This document shows positions 18,996 through 27,841 of a DNA stretch of 64,000 bases, one piece after another. Position 1 is the stretch's first letter; each line of letters starts with the position of its first letter. Below the pieces are notes generated by a model. It saw nothing but the letters and a program-made list of their open reading frames with translations, ran no database searches and was not told the origin of the DNA. Made by a program: the position numbers and the translations under genes. This DNA comes from Candidatus Acetothermia bacterium (GTDB taxonomy: Bacteria; Bipolaricaulota; Bipolaricaulia; RBG-16-55-9; JANLFV01): NCBI GenBank assembly GCA_024653345.1, contig JANLFV010000001.1:271342-335341 (forward strand), in the 5' to 3' direction.

Positions 18996-21602
18996 CTATT
19001 GATCGTTGACCAGCTGCTGGTAGAACCGCTGGAGGAACTCCTGGCGGTCCTCGGCCTTGATCAGGTCCGAGCGGCCGTGGAGGATGATCCCCAGGGCGAA
19101 CGGGGAGGGCGTGGGCGAGAGCCGCCCCTCGAGCCTGATCTTCCCCTCCCTGATCTCCTGGAGGATCTGTGCAGCCCCGGCGATGTCCATCGCATCCTCG
19201 AGGACCTCGCGGTAGGCCTCCTTCAAGACGGGGAAGTCCCGCTCGTCGTCCAGCTCCTCGACGGCGTTCTGGAGGATGAGGGCCTTCATCTGCTGGCGGC
19301 CGACCGATTTCCGGTCGCCCATGTAGTTCTTGAGGATCATCAGCGCGCGCGTGGCGCAGTGCCGGAAGCGGCGCTTGAGGATCTCCGTGTCGTAAAGCGC
19401 ATCCTCGAGGGTCTCTCGCAGGTCCCGCTCCAGGAGGAGCGCGAAGGCCTCTATCACCTTCACTTCCCCCTCATACCCCAGGGCGAAGCCGTGGTCCGTG
19501 ACCATGATCTCGACATCCCTGTCCTCCCGCCGGGCGATGACCCAGGCGATGGCCCGCGCCAGGGCCTCGTTCACCCGCCGGCCGAAGAGGGCGTGGAAGA
19601 TCGCCAGGCTCTTCTCCCCCTCGCGGTAGCGCTCGACCAGGATCTTGTAGCGGTGCGGGATCACGGCATAGCGATGCTGCTTGGCCAAGTAGTTGTAGAC
19701 CGACTCCACCCCGCGCCGGTCCAGATGGAGGTAGCTCCGGATGAACTCCTTGAGCTCCTCGGGCGAGCGGCCGTCCTCGAACATCCGGCTCATCATGTAA
19801 CGGAACTCTTGGATCTCCAGCGCCAGGTCGAAGGAGAGCGGGAGCATCTCGGAGAACCAGGAGGGGACGGTCGGGCTCTTCCCCGCCGCCGGCTCGACCT
19901 GGGCAGTCATCCCCCGCGAGTATCTGAACTGATAGGTCTCCCCCCCGAGCACGAAGATGTCGCCCTTGCGAAGATACTCGAGGAAGGACTCCTCGATCTG
20001 GCCGATCCGCCGCTCGCCGTGCTTGACCGTCACATAGGACTCATCGGGGATCGTCCCCACATTGGTCATGTAGATCACCCGCGCCAGGCGGCCCCGCTTC
20101 CCCAGCCGCCGGCTGGCCTTGTCGAACCAGATCTTGGCGTAGACCCGGCGGTCCTCGAGCGAGACATACTCCCCGGCCAGATACTCCAGGACGCGCTCGA
20201 AGTCCGCGCGCTCCAGATCCTCGAAGTTGTAACTGCGCGTGACCAGCTCCCAGAGGTCCTCGACGTAGGTCGGGCCGTCGAGGAGGATCCCGAAGATCTG
20301 CTGGGCCAGGACATCAAGGCAGTTCTTGGGGATGTGGAGCCGGTCGAGCCTGTTCTCCACCGCCCCCTTGAGCATTACCGCGCATTCCAGAAGATCATCT
20401 TGGTCCGTGACGATCGCCCGGCCCTTCACGCGGTCGTGGAGCTTGTGCCCGCTCCGGCCAACGCGCTGGAGGGCCCGTGTGACCGACTTCGGCGAGCCCA
20501 GTAAGATGACAAGATCGATGTAGCCGATGTCGATCCCCAGCTCGAGCGAGGTCGAGCTCACCACGGCCTTCAGGCCGCCCCGCTTCAGGCGCTCCTCCAA
20601 CCCGAGCCGGAGCTCCCGCGAGAGTGAGCCATGGTGGGCCCCGATCAGCTCGACCAGCTTCGGGCGACGCTCCTTGAGCTGGTAGACCACCCGCTCGGTC
20701 CGCGACCGGGTGTTGGTGAAGATAAGCGTCGTCTGATGTTCCTCCACCAATTCCGCGAGGAGCTCGTAGAGATTGTTGTAGAGCTCCCCGGCTGAGCAGT
20801 CGATGAAGTCCTCTACCGGGCACTTCACCTCCAGATCGAGCCCCTTAGCGAACCTAGCATCCACGATCACGCAATCCCTGTAGGGGTCAGCGCCGTCACC
20901 GGCCACATCCGCTAGCTCGCGCCCGAACCGCCGCCCGACGAGGAACTTCGCCACCTCTTCCAGGGGGTGGATCGTGGCCGAGAGGCCGATCCGGACTGGC
21001 TCGACGAGCTCCGAGAGCCGCTCGAGTGAGAGCGAGAGGTGGACCCCGCGCTTGCTCTCTGCCAGGGAGTGGACTTCGTCCACGATCACCCACCTTATCT
21101 TCCGGAAGGCCTTGGAGAACTCCTTCGCGCTCAGGGCGATGGCGAACGACTCCGGCGTCGTGATCAGGATGTGCGGTGCCTTCAGCACCATCCGCCGCCT
21201 CCGCTCGGGCGGGGTATCGCCGGTCCGGACCTCGACCCGAATCCCAAGGTCACGACCGGCGAGCGCGGCCAGCTCCCGCAAAGGTTCATTCAAGTTCCGC
21301 TCGATATCGTTCCCCAGGGCCTTGAGGGGCGAGATATACAGAGCATAGATCCGGTTCTCCAGGCTCCCCTTCTCCGCCAGGGCGACTAACTCGCTGATGA
21401 TCGCGAGGAACGCTGCCAGAGTCTTCCCCGAGCCGGTGGGGGCCGAGATCAGGCAGTTCTTCCCCTCGTGGATCAGGGGGATCGCGAACTGCTGCGGCGG
21501 GCTGAAGTCGGGGAACTGCCTGGAGAACCACTCCCAGACCAAGGGATGGAGCGCCCGGCGGACCTCTTCAGCAGTGAAGGGCTCGCGGCGGAAGGCGATC
21601 AT
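18996..21602 (-). CDS. Lhr-type DEAD/DEAH helicase
   Basis: 868 residues. Motif I is SAPTGSGKTLAAF, motif II VDEVHSLAESKRG, motif III GLSATIHP, and motif VI QRVGRSGHKLHD, the pattern of large helicase-related (Lhr) proteins. The long C-terminal region, with RYSRGMTAQVEPAAG and the later HFALFGRR-like segment, fits the Lhr-core family of about 850-950 residues rather than E. coli Lhr (over 1500). It is an ATP-dependent 3'-5' translocase implicated in DNA repair. Promoter TTGAAT, 17 bp, TAGAAT ends 9 nt before the ATG. This gene holds the only ACGT found between 12.5 and 33.8 kb (20263). Confidence 0.92.
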   Translation of the reverse strand: MIAFRREPFTAEEVRRALHPLVWEWFSRQFPDFSPPQQFAIPLIHEGKNCLISAPTGSGKTLAAFLAIISELVALAEKGSLENRIYALYISPLKALGNDIERNLNEPLRELAALAGRDLGIRVEVRTGDTPPERRRRMVLKAPHILITTPESFAIALSAKEFSKAFRKIRWVIVDEVHSLAESKRGVHLSLSLERLSELVEPVRIGLSATIHPLEEVAKFLVGRRFGRELADVAGDGADPYRDCVIVDARFAKGLDLEVKCPVEDFIDCSAGELYNNLYELLAELVEEHQTTLIFTNTRSRTERVVYQLKERRPKLVELIGAHHGSLSRELRLGLEERLKRGGLKAVVSSTSLELGIDIGYIDLVILLGSPKSVTRALQRVGRSGHKLHDRVKGRAIVTDQDDLLECAVMLKGAVENRLDRLHIPKNCLDVLAQQIFGILLDGPTYVEDLWELVTRSYNFEDLERADFERVLEYLAGEYVSLEDRRVYAKIWFDKASRRLGKRGRLARVIYMTNVGTIPDESYVTVKHGERRIGQIEESFLEYLRKGDIFVLGGETYQFRYSRGMTAQVEPAAGKSPTVPSWFSEMLPLSFDLALEIQEFRYMMSRMFEDGRSPEELKEFIRSYLHLDRRGVESVYNYLAKQHRYAVIPHRYKILVERYREGEKSLAIFHALFGRRVNEALARAIAWVIARREDRDVEIMVTDHGFALGYEGEVKVIEAFALLLERDLRETLEDALYDTEILKRRFRHCATRALMILKNYMGDRKSVGRQQMKALILQNAVEELDDERDFPVLKEAYREVLEDAMDIAGAAQILQEIREGKIRLEGRLSPTPSPFALGIILHGRSDLIKAEDRQEFLQRFYQQLVNDQ

Positions 21603-21611
21603 TGTCGCTCG

Positions 21612-21640
21612 ATTCTAGCCCCCATTGAGAAGAGATTCAA
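21612..21640 (-). promoter_or_regulatory. lhr-type helicase promoter
   Basis: Minus strand TTGAAT (21640-21635), 17 bp, TAGAAT (21617-21612), with the ATG 9 nt downstream. Predicted leader about 3 nt. Confidence 0.6.
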
Positions 21641-21757
21641 CCTCGGTCCCCAACCTTCAGAGCCCTTCACTGAACCGGAAGACCATCGTCCAACCTCGGG
21701 CGGCTCTTCAACAAGCGCTCAAGCGATGCATGACTTCCCGCTGCGAACGGGAATGAC

Positions 21758-21786
21758 TTGCCCAGCGGGCCCGGGAGACTTATACT
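21758..21786 (+). promoter_or_regulatory. Serpin promoter
   Basis: TTGCCC (21758-21763), 17 bp, TATACT (21781-21786). The same TTGCCC -35 variant with a 17-bp spacer recurs before the M29 peptidase and MFS genes. Confidence 0.6.
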
Positions 21787-21820
21787 CAATCCAACCGGGC
21801 ATTCCTAATCGGAGGTGGAG

Positions 21821-23116
21821 ATGAAAGGGCTCATCTTGGAGAGAGTCCTCCTGGTGGCCGTGGCGCTCCTGCTCCTCTTGGGGCCGGTGGGCTGCAATCT
21901 GTTGGACCTCTTCGGCTTCAATGGCAGCGGGATCGAAGTCCTGCAGTCGAGCAAGCCGCGCGAGACCTCGCCTCAAGTCGACCAGCACGAACTGGAAGAA
22001 CTGGTGACCGGGAACAGCGCCTTCGCACTCGACCTATACGCAGCCCTGCGGGGAGAGGGAGGGAACCTCTTCTATTCTCCCTACAGCATCTCTCTGGCCC
22101 TCGCGATGACCTACGCCGGCGCGCGGGGAGAAACCGAACGGCAGATGGGAGCAACGCTGCACTTCACGCTCTCTCAGGACCGCCTGCACCCGGCCTTCAA
22201 TGCGCTAGACCTCGCGCTCGCCAGCCGCGGCCGGGCGGTCAGCGAAGGGTTCAGGCTGAACCGTGCGAACTCCCTCTGGGGCCAGCTCGGCTACCCCTTC
22301 CTCGAGTCGTTCCTCGACACCCTGGCCGAGAACTACGGCGCGGGCCTGCGGCTCCTCGACTTCCAGAACAGGCCGGAAGAGTCGCGCCTTGTCATCAACG
22401 ACTGGGTCAGCGACCAGACGGCGGGCAGGATTCAAGACCTACTCCCCGAGGGCTCGATCGGATCGGACACCCGGCTCGTCCTCACGAATGCCATCTACTT
22501 CAAGGCAGCCTGGAAGAACCCCTTCAATGAGAGCCTGACCCAACCCGGGCCGTTCCACCTGCTCGACGGGAGCCAGGCCACCGTGCCCCTGATGAGGCAG
22601 ACGGCGACATTCGGGTATGCCGCGGGGCCGGGCTATCAGGCGGTCGAACTCCCCTACGACGGGGACGAGCTTTCTATGGTCGTCCTTCTCCCGGAGGAGG
22701 GCCGGTTCGAGGAGTTCGAGGGCTCGCTCGAGCCCGACCGGCTGAGCGCGATCCTGAACGAGCTCCAGCCCCAGAGCGTCGAGCTGACGATGCCGAAGTT
22801 CCGTTACACTTCGAGCTTCAGCTTGAGGGATACGCTCGCAGCCATGGGGATGCCGATTGCCTTCAGCGAGCTCGCTGACTTCTCCGGGATGAACGGCACG
22901 GGAGGGCTCGCGATCAGCGATGTGATTCACAAGGCCTTCGTCGCGGTGGACGAGGCCGGGACGGAGGCGGCCGCCGCCACCGCGGTCGTGATCCGGGAAA
23001 CCGCCGTCCTCCCCTCGATCGAGGTCAGGCTCGACCGACCGTTCATCTTCCTCATCCGGGACATCCCGAGCGGCTCGATCCTCTTCATCGGTCGGGTGCT
23101 GAACCCTCCGCTCTAG
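21821..23116 (+). CDS. Exported serpin (serine protease inhibitor)
   Basis: About 431 residues from ATG 21821, preceded by GGAGG; GTG 21815 lies inside the Shine-Dalgarno region. A hydrophobic signal ends in GPVGC, a weak lipobox, so it may be a lipoprotein. The serpin fold is complete. The reactive-loop hinge reads EAGTEAAAATA, the small-residue pattern of inhibitory serpins, and the C-terminal signature RPFIFLIRDIPSGSILFIGR is intact. By hinge counting, P1-P1' falls about at Thr-Ala in VVIRETAVLP, hinting at an elastase- or subtilisin-like target, but this register is inference. Protection of the envelope against proteases is a reasonable role. Confidence 0.93.
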   Translation: MKGLILERVLLVAVALLLLLGPVGCNLLDLFGFNGSGIEVLQSSKPRETSPQVDQHELEELVTGNSAFALDLYAALRGEGGNLFYSPYSISLALAMTYAGARGETERQMGATLHFTLSQDRLHPAFNALDLALASRGRAVSEGFRLNRANSLWGQLGYPFLESFLDTLAENYGAGLRLLDFQNRPEESRLVINDWVSDQTAGRIQDLLPEGSIGSDTRLVLTNAIYFKAAWKNPFNESLTQPGPFHLLDGSQATVPLMRQTATFGYAAGPGYQAVELPYDGDELSMVVLLPEEGRFEEFEGSLEPDRLSAILNELQPQSVELTMPKFRYTSSFSLRDTLAAMGMPIAFSELADFSGMNGTGGLAISDVIHKAFVAVDEAGTEAAAATAVVIRETAVLPSIEVRLDRPFIFLIRDIPSGSILFIGRVLNPPL

Positions 23117-23177
23117 CGAGCCTGCGCGGTCCGCTTCTATCACCGGAGAGGCAAGGGGTTCGGAGTCTGATAGGAAG

Positions 23178-23687
23178 ATGAAGGAACTGGGGGCAGTAGC
23201 GATCCTGATCGGCCTGATCCTCGTGGTTCTCGCCCCTCCCGCCGGAGGAGCGGGGCTGGAGGAGGCGATCTTCACCGTCACCCTGAGTGGAGCCCTGGCC
23301 GCGGGCGTGGAGCTCTCTTGGGAGTTGACGGACCAGGCCCATCTTCGGGCAGGGCTCGCGCTCATGTGGGAAGAGGGGTTCGTCCCCGGGGCCTGGGGCC
23401 GAGCGGCCTTGTTCTACACTGTCAACCCCGGCGCGAGGCTCTCCTTCTGCGCCGGCGGGGGGCTGACCGGCTTCGTGGTCTTCACCGAGGAGCGGCCTTC
23501 GGTGATGGCCCTGCTGGAGGTCCCTCTGGGCGCGCGATACTCCCTCAATGAGCGATTCGGGCTCCTCGGCGAACTCCGGCTAGGGCTCCCCTGGCTCAAT
23601 CCGCTCTTCGGGAAGGAGATCCCGGCCTTGATCACCCCGCTCGGGCTCACCGCTGGAATCGCCTACAAGCTCAGCGCAGAGCGATAG
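23178..23687 (+). CDS. Exported protein of unknown function, possibly a small beta-barrel
   Basis: 169 residues with a signal peptide (VAILIGLILVVLAPPAGGAG). The mature part consists of alternating hydrophobic strands ending in glycine or charged turns (ARLSFCAGGGLTGFVVF; RFGLLGELRLGLPWL), as in small outer-membrane barrels. No family recognised. A similar organisation occurs in the exported protein at 32.6 kb. A GATAGGAAG site lies immediately before the ATG. It follows the serpin by 61 bp and may be read from the same transcript. Confidence 0.65.
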   Translation: MKELGAVAILIGLILVVLAPPAGGAGLEEAIFTVTLSGALAAGVELSWELTDQAHLRAGLALMWEEGFVPGAWGRAALFYTVNPGARLSFCAGGGLTGFVVFTEERPSVMALLEVPLGARYSLNERFGLLGELRLGLPWLNPLFGKEIPALITPLGLTAGIAYKLSAER

Positions 23688-23785
23688 GGGCTCTCGCAGC
23701 GCCCGCTATCCCATTGGGAAGAGCACGAGTAGCCCGAGGCCGGCCGTGTTGATGATCTGTGGCGAGGCCTCAAGCCTGGCGGCCG

Positions 23786-23814
23786 CTTGCCCTTCCGAGC
23801 GGGATCGGCTAGAC
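23786..23814 (+). promoter_or_regulatory. M29 peptidase promoter
   Basis: TTGCCC (23786-23791), 17 bp, TAGACT (23809-23814). Leader about 34 nt, containing GGAGGAGG just before the ATG. Confidence 0.55.
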
Positions 23815-23854
23815 TGCTCGGGCATCCCAACATCACGAGACTGGAGGAGGCAAG

Positions 23855-24958
23855 ATGGCAGATCCCCGGGTCGAAGCAGTCGCGAAGATCCTGGTCGAGT
23901 ATTCTGTCGAGGTCAAGCCGAACCAACTGGTCCGGATCACCGGCGCTCCTGAGGGCGCGCCCCTATTGCTCGCGGTCTACCAAGAGGTGCTGAAGCGCGG
24001 GGCTCATCCCTGGCTCCAGCTCGGCCTGGAGGGCGCGGAGGAGCTCTTCTACACCTATGCCAGCGAGGCCCAGCTCGACTATGTCCCGCCGTTCATGAAG
24101 GAAGTGATCGAGCAGATCGACGCGAACATCGGCATCTGGACCGAGGTGAACACCAAGCAGCTCACCAATGCCGATCCGGCCAAGCAGGCCCGCCGGGCCG
24201 CGGCGATGCGCCCGCTCAATGAGAGGTTCCTCGAGCGGGCGGCCAAGAAGGAGCTCCGCTGGACCGGGACGGTCTACCCCACCCAGGCGTTCGCTCAGGA
24301 TGCGGAGATGTCCCTCCGCGAGTTCGAGAAGTTCGTCTACAAGGCCTGCCTAGTCGATGAGCCCAACCCGATCGGGGCCTGGCGGGCGATCTCCCAGCGC
24401 CAGCAGCGGCTGGTCGACCGGCTGAACAAGGCCAAGGCAATCCATGTGACTGGGCCGGACACCGACCTCAAGCTCGAGGTCGCGGGCCGGAGGTGGGAGA
24501 ACTGCGACGGGCACGAGAATTTTCCTGATGGAGAGATCTTCACCGGCCCGGTCGAAGAGAGCGTGAACGGCCACATTCGCTTCAGCTACCCCGCCTGCCT
24601 CTACGGCCGCGAGGTCGAGGATGTCCGGCTCACCTTCAAGGATGGGAAGGTCGTCGAGGCCAAGGCCGCGAAGAACGAGCAATTCCTCTTGAAGATGCTC
24701 GAGACCGATGAGGGGGCCCGCTATGTCGGGGAGTTCGCCTTCGGGACGAACCCGGGGATCCAGCGGTTCACCAAGAACACCTTGTTCGACGAGAAGATCG
24801 GGGGGACGATCCACCTGGCCCTGGGGAAGGGCTACCCCGAGACGGGGAGCAAGAACAGCTCCGCGATCCACTGGGATATGGTCTGCGACCTCCGCGAGGG
24901 CGGGGAGGTCCGGGTCGACGGGACCCTCTTCCTCAAGGACGGGAAGATCCTCGTCTAG
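23855..24958 (+). CDS. M29-family aminopeptidase
   Basis: 367 residues, matching the thermophilic M29 (aminopeptidase T/AmpS) family in length and order. Candidate metal ligands are visible in FPDGEIFTGPVE, VGEFAFGTN, IHLALGKGY and IHWDMVCDL, the conserved C-terminal cluster. It removes N-terminal residues from peptides in the cytoplasm using divalent metals. GGAGGAGG precedes the ATG. The SDR gene follows after 8 bp, so they form an operon, although no shared pathway is evident. Confidence 0.93.
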   Translation: MADPRVEAVAKILVEYSVEVKPNQLVRITGAPEGAPLLLAVYQEVLKRGAHPWLQLGLEGAEELFYTYASEAQLDYVPPFMKEVIEQIDANIGIWTEVNTKQLTNADPAKQARRAAAMRPLNERFLERAAKKELRWTGTVYPTQAFAQDAEMSLREFEKFVYKACLVDEPNPIGAWRAISQRQQRLVDRLNKAKAIHVTGPDTDLKLEVAGRRWENCDGHENFPDGEIFTGPVEESVNGHIRFSYPACLYGREVEDVRLTFKDGKVVEAKAAKNEQFLLKMLETDEGARYVGEFAFGTNPGIQRFTKNTLFDEKIGGTIHLALGKGYPETGSKNSSAIHWDMVCDLREGGEVRVDGTLFLKDGKILV

Positions 24959-24966
24959 CTAGCCAG

Positions 24967-25779
24967 ATGGAGACCGGGCTGAAAGACAAAGTCGTCCTCA
25001 TCACCGGCGCCTCCGGGGGGATCGGGCAGGCCACGGCGAGGGCCTTCGCCGAGGAGGGGGCCAAGCTCGTCCTCCACGGCCATTCACGCATGGCCGAGCT
25101 GGAGAGCCTCCGGCGTGAGCTTCCGGTGGAGACCATCGCCGTCCGGGCCGACCTCACCAAGGAGGGCGAGGTCGAGCGCCTCTTCCGGGAGGCCTATAGC
25201 CGCTTCGGTCGGCTCGAGGTCCTGGTGGCGAACGCCGGGATCTGGCCGGAGGAGGCGAGGCCTCTTCACAAGATGAGCCTCGAGCGGTGGGAGAGGACGA
25301 TCGCGGCCGACCAGACCTCGGTCTTCCTCTGCGCCCGGGAGTTCTTCCGACTCTTAGAGCGGACCAGACCCGAGGCGGCTTCGCTCATCATCGTCGGCTC
25401 GACCGCCGCGGTCTTCGGCGAGGAGGGCCATGCCGACTACGCCGCGGCCAAGGCCGCGATCACCTACGGCCTCACGAGGTCGTTGAAGAACGAGATTATT
25501 AGGATAATCCCCCGCGGAAGAGTGAACGCCGTCTGCCCGGGATGGACCCTCACGAGGATGGCCTCCGGGGCCCTGCGCGATCCTAGCGCCGTGGTCCGGG
25601 CCCTCCAGACCCGGGCATTGAAGAGGATCGCCCGCCCGGAGGAGGTGGCCCGAGCGATCGTCTTTTTGGCCTCGGACAGGCTCGCGGGCCACATCACCGG
25701 CGAGATCTTGACCGTCTCCGGGGGGATGGAAGGGAGGGTCCTCCACCTCCCCGAGGAGATCGACCCTCGCGCGGCTTGA
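24967..25779 (+). CDS. SDR-family oxidoreductase
   Basis: 270 residues, classical short-chain dehydrogenase. Cofactor motif TGASGGIG at residues 13-20, NAG at 89-91, catalytic Ser145, Tyr158 and Lys162 (YAAAK), and a C-terminal LTVSGGMEG. It resembles FabG-like 3-oxoacyl-ACP reductases, but the family is too broad to name a substrate. It is read with the M29 peptidase gene. Its last 86 bp are antisense to the 3' end of the HAD phosphatase gene, an unusually long convergent overlap. Confidence 0.88.
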   Translation: METGLKDKVVLITGASGGIGQATARAFAEEGAKLVLHGHSRMAELESLRRELPVETIAVRADLTKEGEVERLFREAYSRFGRLEVLVANAGIWPEEARPLHKMSLERWERTIAADQTSVFLCAREFFRLLERTRPEAASLIIVGSTAAVFGEEGHADYAAAKAAITYGLTRSLKNEIIRIIPRGRVNAVCPGWTLTRMASGALRDPSAVVRALQTRALKRIARPEEVARAIVFLASDRLAGHITGEILTVSGGMEGRVLHLPEEIDPRAA

Positions 25780-26560
25780 CCCCGACGAGGGCCGCTAAGC
25801 TCTCGGCCACATAGGTGGGCCTGATCGGGCTTTCCTCCAGTTCATCGGGGCTCGTGACGCCGGTCAGAACCAGGGCCGACTCGAGCCCGGCCCGCCTGGC
25901 CCCAAGGACATCGGTCTCCAAGCGGTCGCCGATCACAAGACAATCGCGAGGGTCCTTGACCCCGGCGGCCTCCAGGGCCACTCGGAAGGCGACCTCCGCG
26001 GGCTTTCCCACCACCTCTTCCGGGGGGAAGCCCATCCCTTGAATCGCCCCGACGACCGCCCCCGCGCCGGGGACCTCCCCCTCGGGAGTGGGATAGGTCG
26101 GATCGGCATTGGCGGCGAAGAACCGCGCCCCGCGGCGGAGGGCCCGCAGGGCCAAGAGCAGCTTCTCATAGCTCAGTTCACGGTCCATCCCCGTGACGAG
26201 GAAGTTCGCCTCCTCCGGCCCGACGAGCCGATGGCCGGCGAGCTCGAGCTCCTCTTTCAAGCCCTCCTCGCCGATCATGAAGACCTTTGAGGGCCCGCTA
26301 AGCTCGAGGAGCCTCCTCCCGAGGATGTAGGCGCTGTTCACCACCTCCTCCGGGGCGACAGCGAACCCCTCGCGTTGGAGCCGCGCGGCAAAGGCCCGCC
26401 TCGACCTGGTGGAGTTGTTGGAGAAGACGATCACCCTGCCCAGCTCCCTCAAGCGCTGGAGGGCCTCGACCGCCCCGGGGAGGGGCTGGCCCCCGCGGAT
26501 GAGGACCCCGTCCAAGTCGACAAGAAACGCACGGTAGCGCCCCAGCTCTGGTCTGCCCAT
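25694..26560 (-). CDS. HAD-superfamily IIA phosphatase (NagD/phosphoglycolate-phosphatase-like)
   Basis: 288 residues. Motif I FLVDLDGVLIRG gives Asp15 and Asp17. FSNNSTRSRR is motif II, GKPAEVAF carries the motif III Lys, and VIGDRLETDVLGA is motif IV, the HAD-IIA order. Substrates could be phosphoglycolate, glycerol phosphate or nucleotides. The final about 25 residues, rich in Gly, Pro and Arg, lie beyond the fold and are encoded antisense to the SDR gene, so they may be a non-conserved tail. The ATG is 9 nt after a TAAGAT box. Confidence 0.88.
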   Translation of the reverse strand: MGRPELGRYRAFLVDLDGVLIRGGQPLPGAVEALQRLRELGRVIVFSNNSTRSRRAFAARLQREGFAVAPEEVVNSAYILGRRLLELSGPSKVFMIGEEGLKEELELAGHRLVGPEEANFLVTGMDRELSYEKLLLALRALRRGARFFAANADPTYPTPEGEVPGAGAVVGAIQGMGFPPEEVVGKPAEVAFRVALEAAGVKDPRDCLVIGDRLETDVLGARRAGLESALVLTGVTSPDELEESPIRPTYVAESLAALVGVKPREGRSPRGGGGPSLPSPRRRSRSRR

Positions 26561-26569
26561 GATCGGCCC

Positions 26570-26575
26570 ATCTTA
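26570..26575 (-). promoter_or_regulatory. -10 box of the HAD phosphatase gene
   Basis: TAAGAT on the minus strand ends 9 nt before the ATG at 26560. The -35 is weak (TTCGGG at 17 bp). It lies back-to-back with the MFS promoter. Confidence 0.45.
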
Positions 26576-26600
26576 GCAAAGCAGGATGTCGTCCCGAAAG

Positions 26601-26629
26601 TTGCCCGCACACATCGCCCCATCTAGAAT
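26601..26629 (+). promoter_or_regulatory. MFS transporter promoter
   Basis: TTGCCC (26601-26606), 17 bp, TAGAAT (26624-26629), followed by a leader of about 27 nt that holds the GGGGAGG Shine-Dalgarno site. Confidence 0.6.
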
Positions 26630-26662
26630 CGGGCGATCTCCGTCCGCTTCGGGGAGGTGACC

Positions 26663-27841
26663 ATGCGCCGTCCGCTCTTCACCCTCATCGAGGCCGTCCG
26701 GCTCGACCGCGACCTGCGCCTGATCATGCTCTCCAACTTCTTCTGGAGCTCCGGGTTCATGCTCTACAGCTTCCTCTGGCCGATCTATGTCCGCGACCTC
26801 GGGGGGACGGCCCGCGAGATCGGGCTGTTAAGCTCGCTGATGTTCCTCACCATGACTGTAACGCTGATCCCCGGCGGCGCGCTGGCCGAGCGCTGGAACC
26901 GGAAGTGGTTGATCCTGATCACCTGGATCATCGCTACCCCTGCCCCGCTGGTCTATGCCCTCGCGCGGAGCTGGGAGCACCTGGCCCCCGGGGTCGTGAT
27001 CTACTCCTTCTTCCTCGGCTGGCCGGCCTACGAGGCATATATCGCCGCCGCCTCGGCTCCAGGCCGGCTGTCGCGGGCCTACGCCCTCACCAGTGCCGGC
27101 TTCTCGCTAGGGGCGATCCTCGCCCCGCTCATCGGCGCGGCCCTCCTCCCCTCCATCGGCATTCGGAGGATCTTCTTCCTCGCGTTTGCCCTCTTCTCCG
27201 CCTCGACTGCCACGCTCTTCTTCCTCTCGCCTCAGCAATCGCCTGAGCCGCCGCGGAGTGGAGACGGGCGAGGCAAGCTCGCCTCGCTCCTTCGGGACCG
27301 GCGGTTGATGACCTGGCTCTTCGTCTTCGCGCTCGCAGCGCTGGGGACTTCGGCCGCCAGGCCGTTCATCCCCCCGCTGCTCCAGGACCGGTTCGCGCTG
27401 GCCCGCCCGGCGATCCTGATGATGAGCGCCCTCCTCTCCCTCGGCGAGGTGGTTCTGGCGGTCCTGCTCGGCTGGATCGCCGACCGCTGGCGGCGGAGCC
27501 GGGCCCTCGGCCTGGCCTTGGCCTCTACCTCATTAGGCTTCATCCTCCTCTTCACTGGCCTCGGGCCATATCTCGTCCCCCTGGCGATGGTCTCGCTCGG
27601 GGGCGACCGGGTCTCGCTCTCGCTCAGCCGGTCGATCGTGGGCCATCGGGCCCGGAGCGGGGCGAGCGGCCCTGCCTTCACCCTTTACTGGGTAGTCCTG
27701 GGGATAGCCCAGACCCTCGGCCCCTCCCTCGGCGGGACCCTCTACGCCGGCTCGGCTCTCCGGCCGTTCTACCTCGGCGCGGGGCTTACCCTCCTCTCCG
27801 CAGGCATCCTCTGGAAGCTCGGGGAGCTGCGGTCCGACTAG
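26663..27841 (+). CDS. MFS transporter
   Basis: About 392 residues from ATG 26663, which GGGGAGG precedes by 5 nt; GTG 26657 overlaps that site. Twelve hydrophobic segments in two halves are recognisable. The motif after the second helix, GGALAERWNRK, is the MFS motif A (G-x-L-a-D-r-x-g-R-K type), repeated in degenerate form as GWIADRWRRSRA in the second half. The substrate cannot be told. Stop codons of this gene and of the convergent glutamine synthetase overlap within a single CTAG. Confidence 0.88.
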   Translation: MRRPLFTLIEAVRLDRDLRLIMLSNFFWSSGFMLYSFLWPIYVRDLGGTAREIGLLSSLMFLTMTVTLIPGGALAERWNRKWLILITWIIATPAPLVYALARSWEHLAPGVVIYSFFLGWPAYEAYIAAASAPGRLSRAYALTSAGFSLGAILAPLIGAALLPSIGIRRIFFLAFALFSASTATLFFLSPQQSPEPPRSGDGRGKLASLLRDRRLMTWLFVFALAALGTSAARPFIPPLLQDRFALARPAILMMSALLSLGEVVLAVLLGWIADRWRRSRALGLALASTSLGFILLFTGLGPYLVPLAMVSLGGDRVSLSLSRSIVGHRARSGASGPAFTLYWVVLGIAQTLGPSLGGTLYAGSALRPFYLGAGLTLLSAGILWKLGELRSD

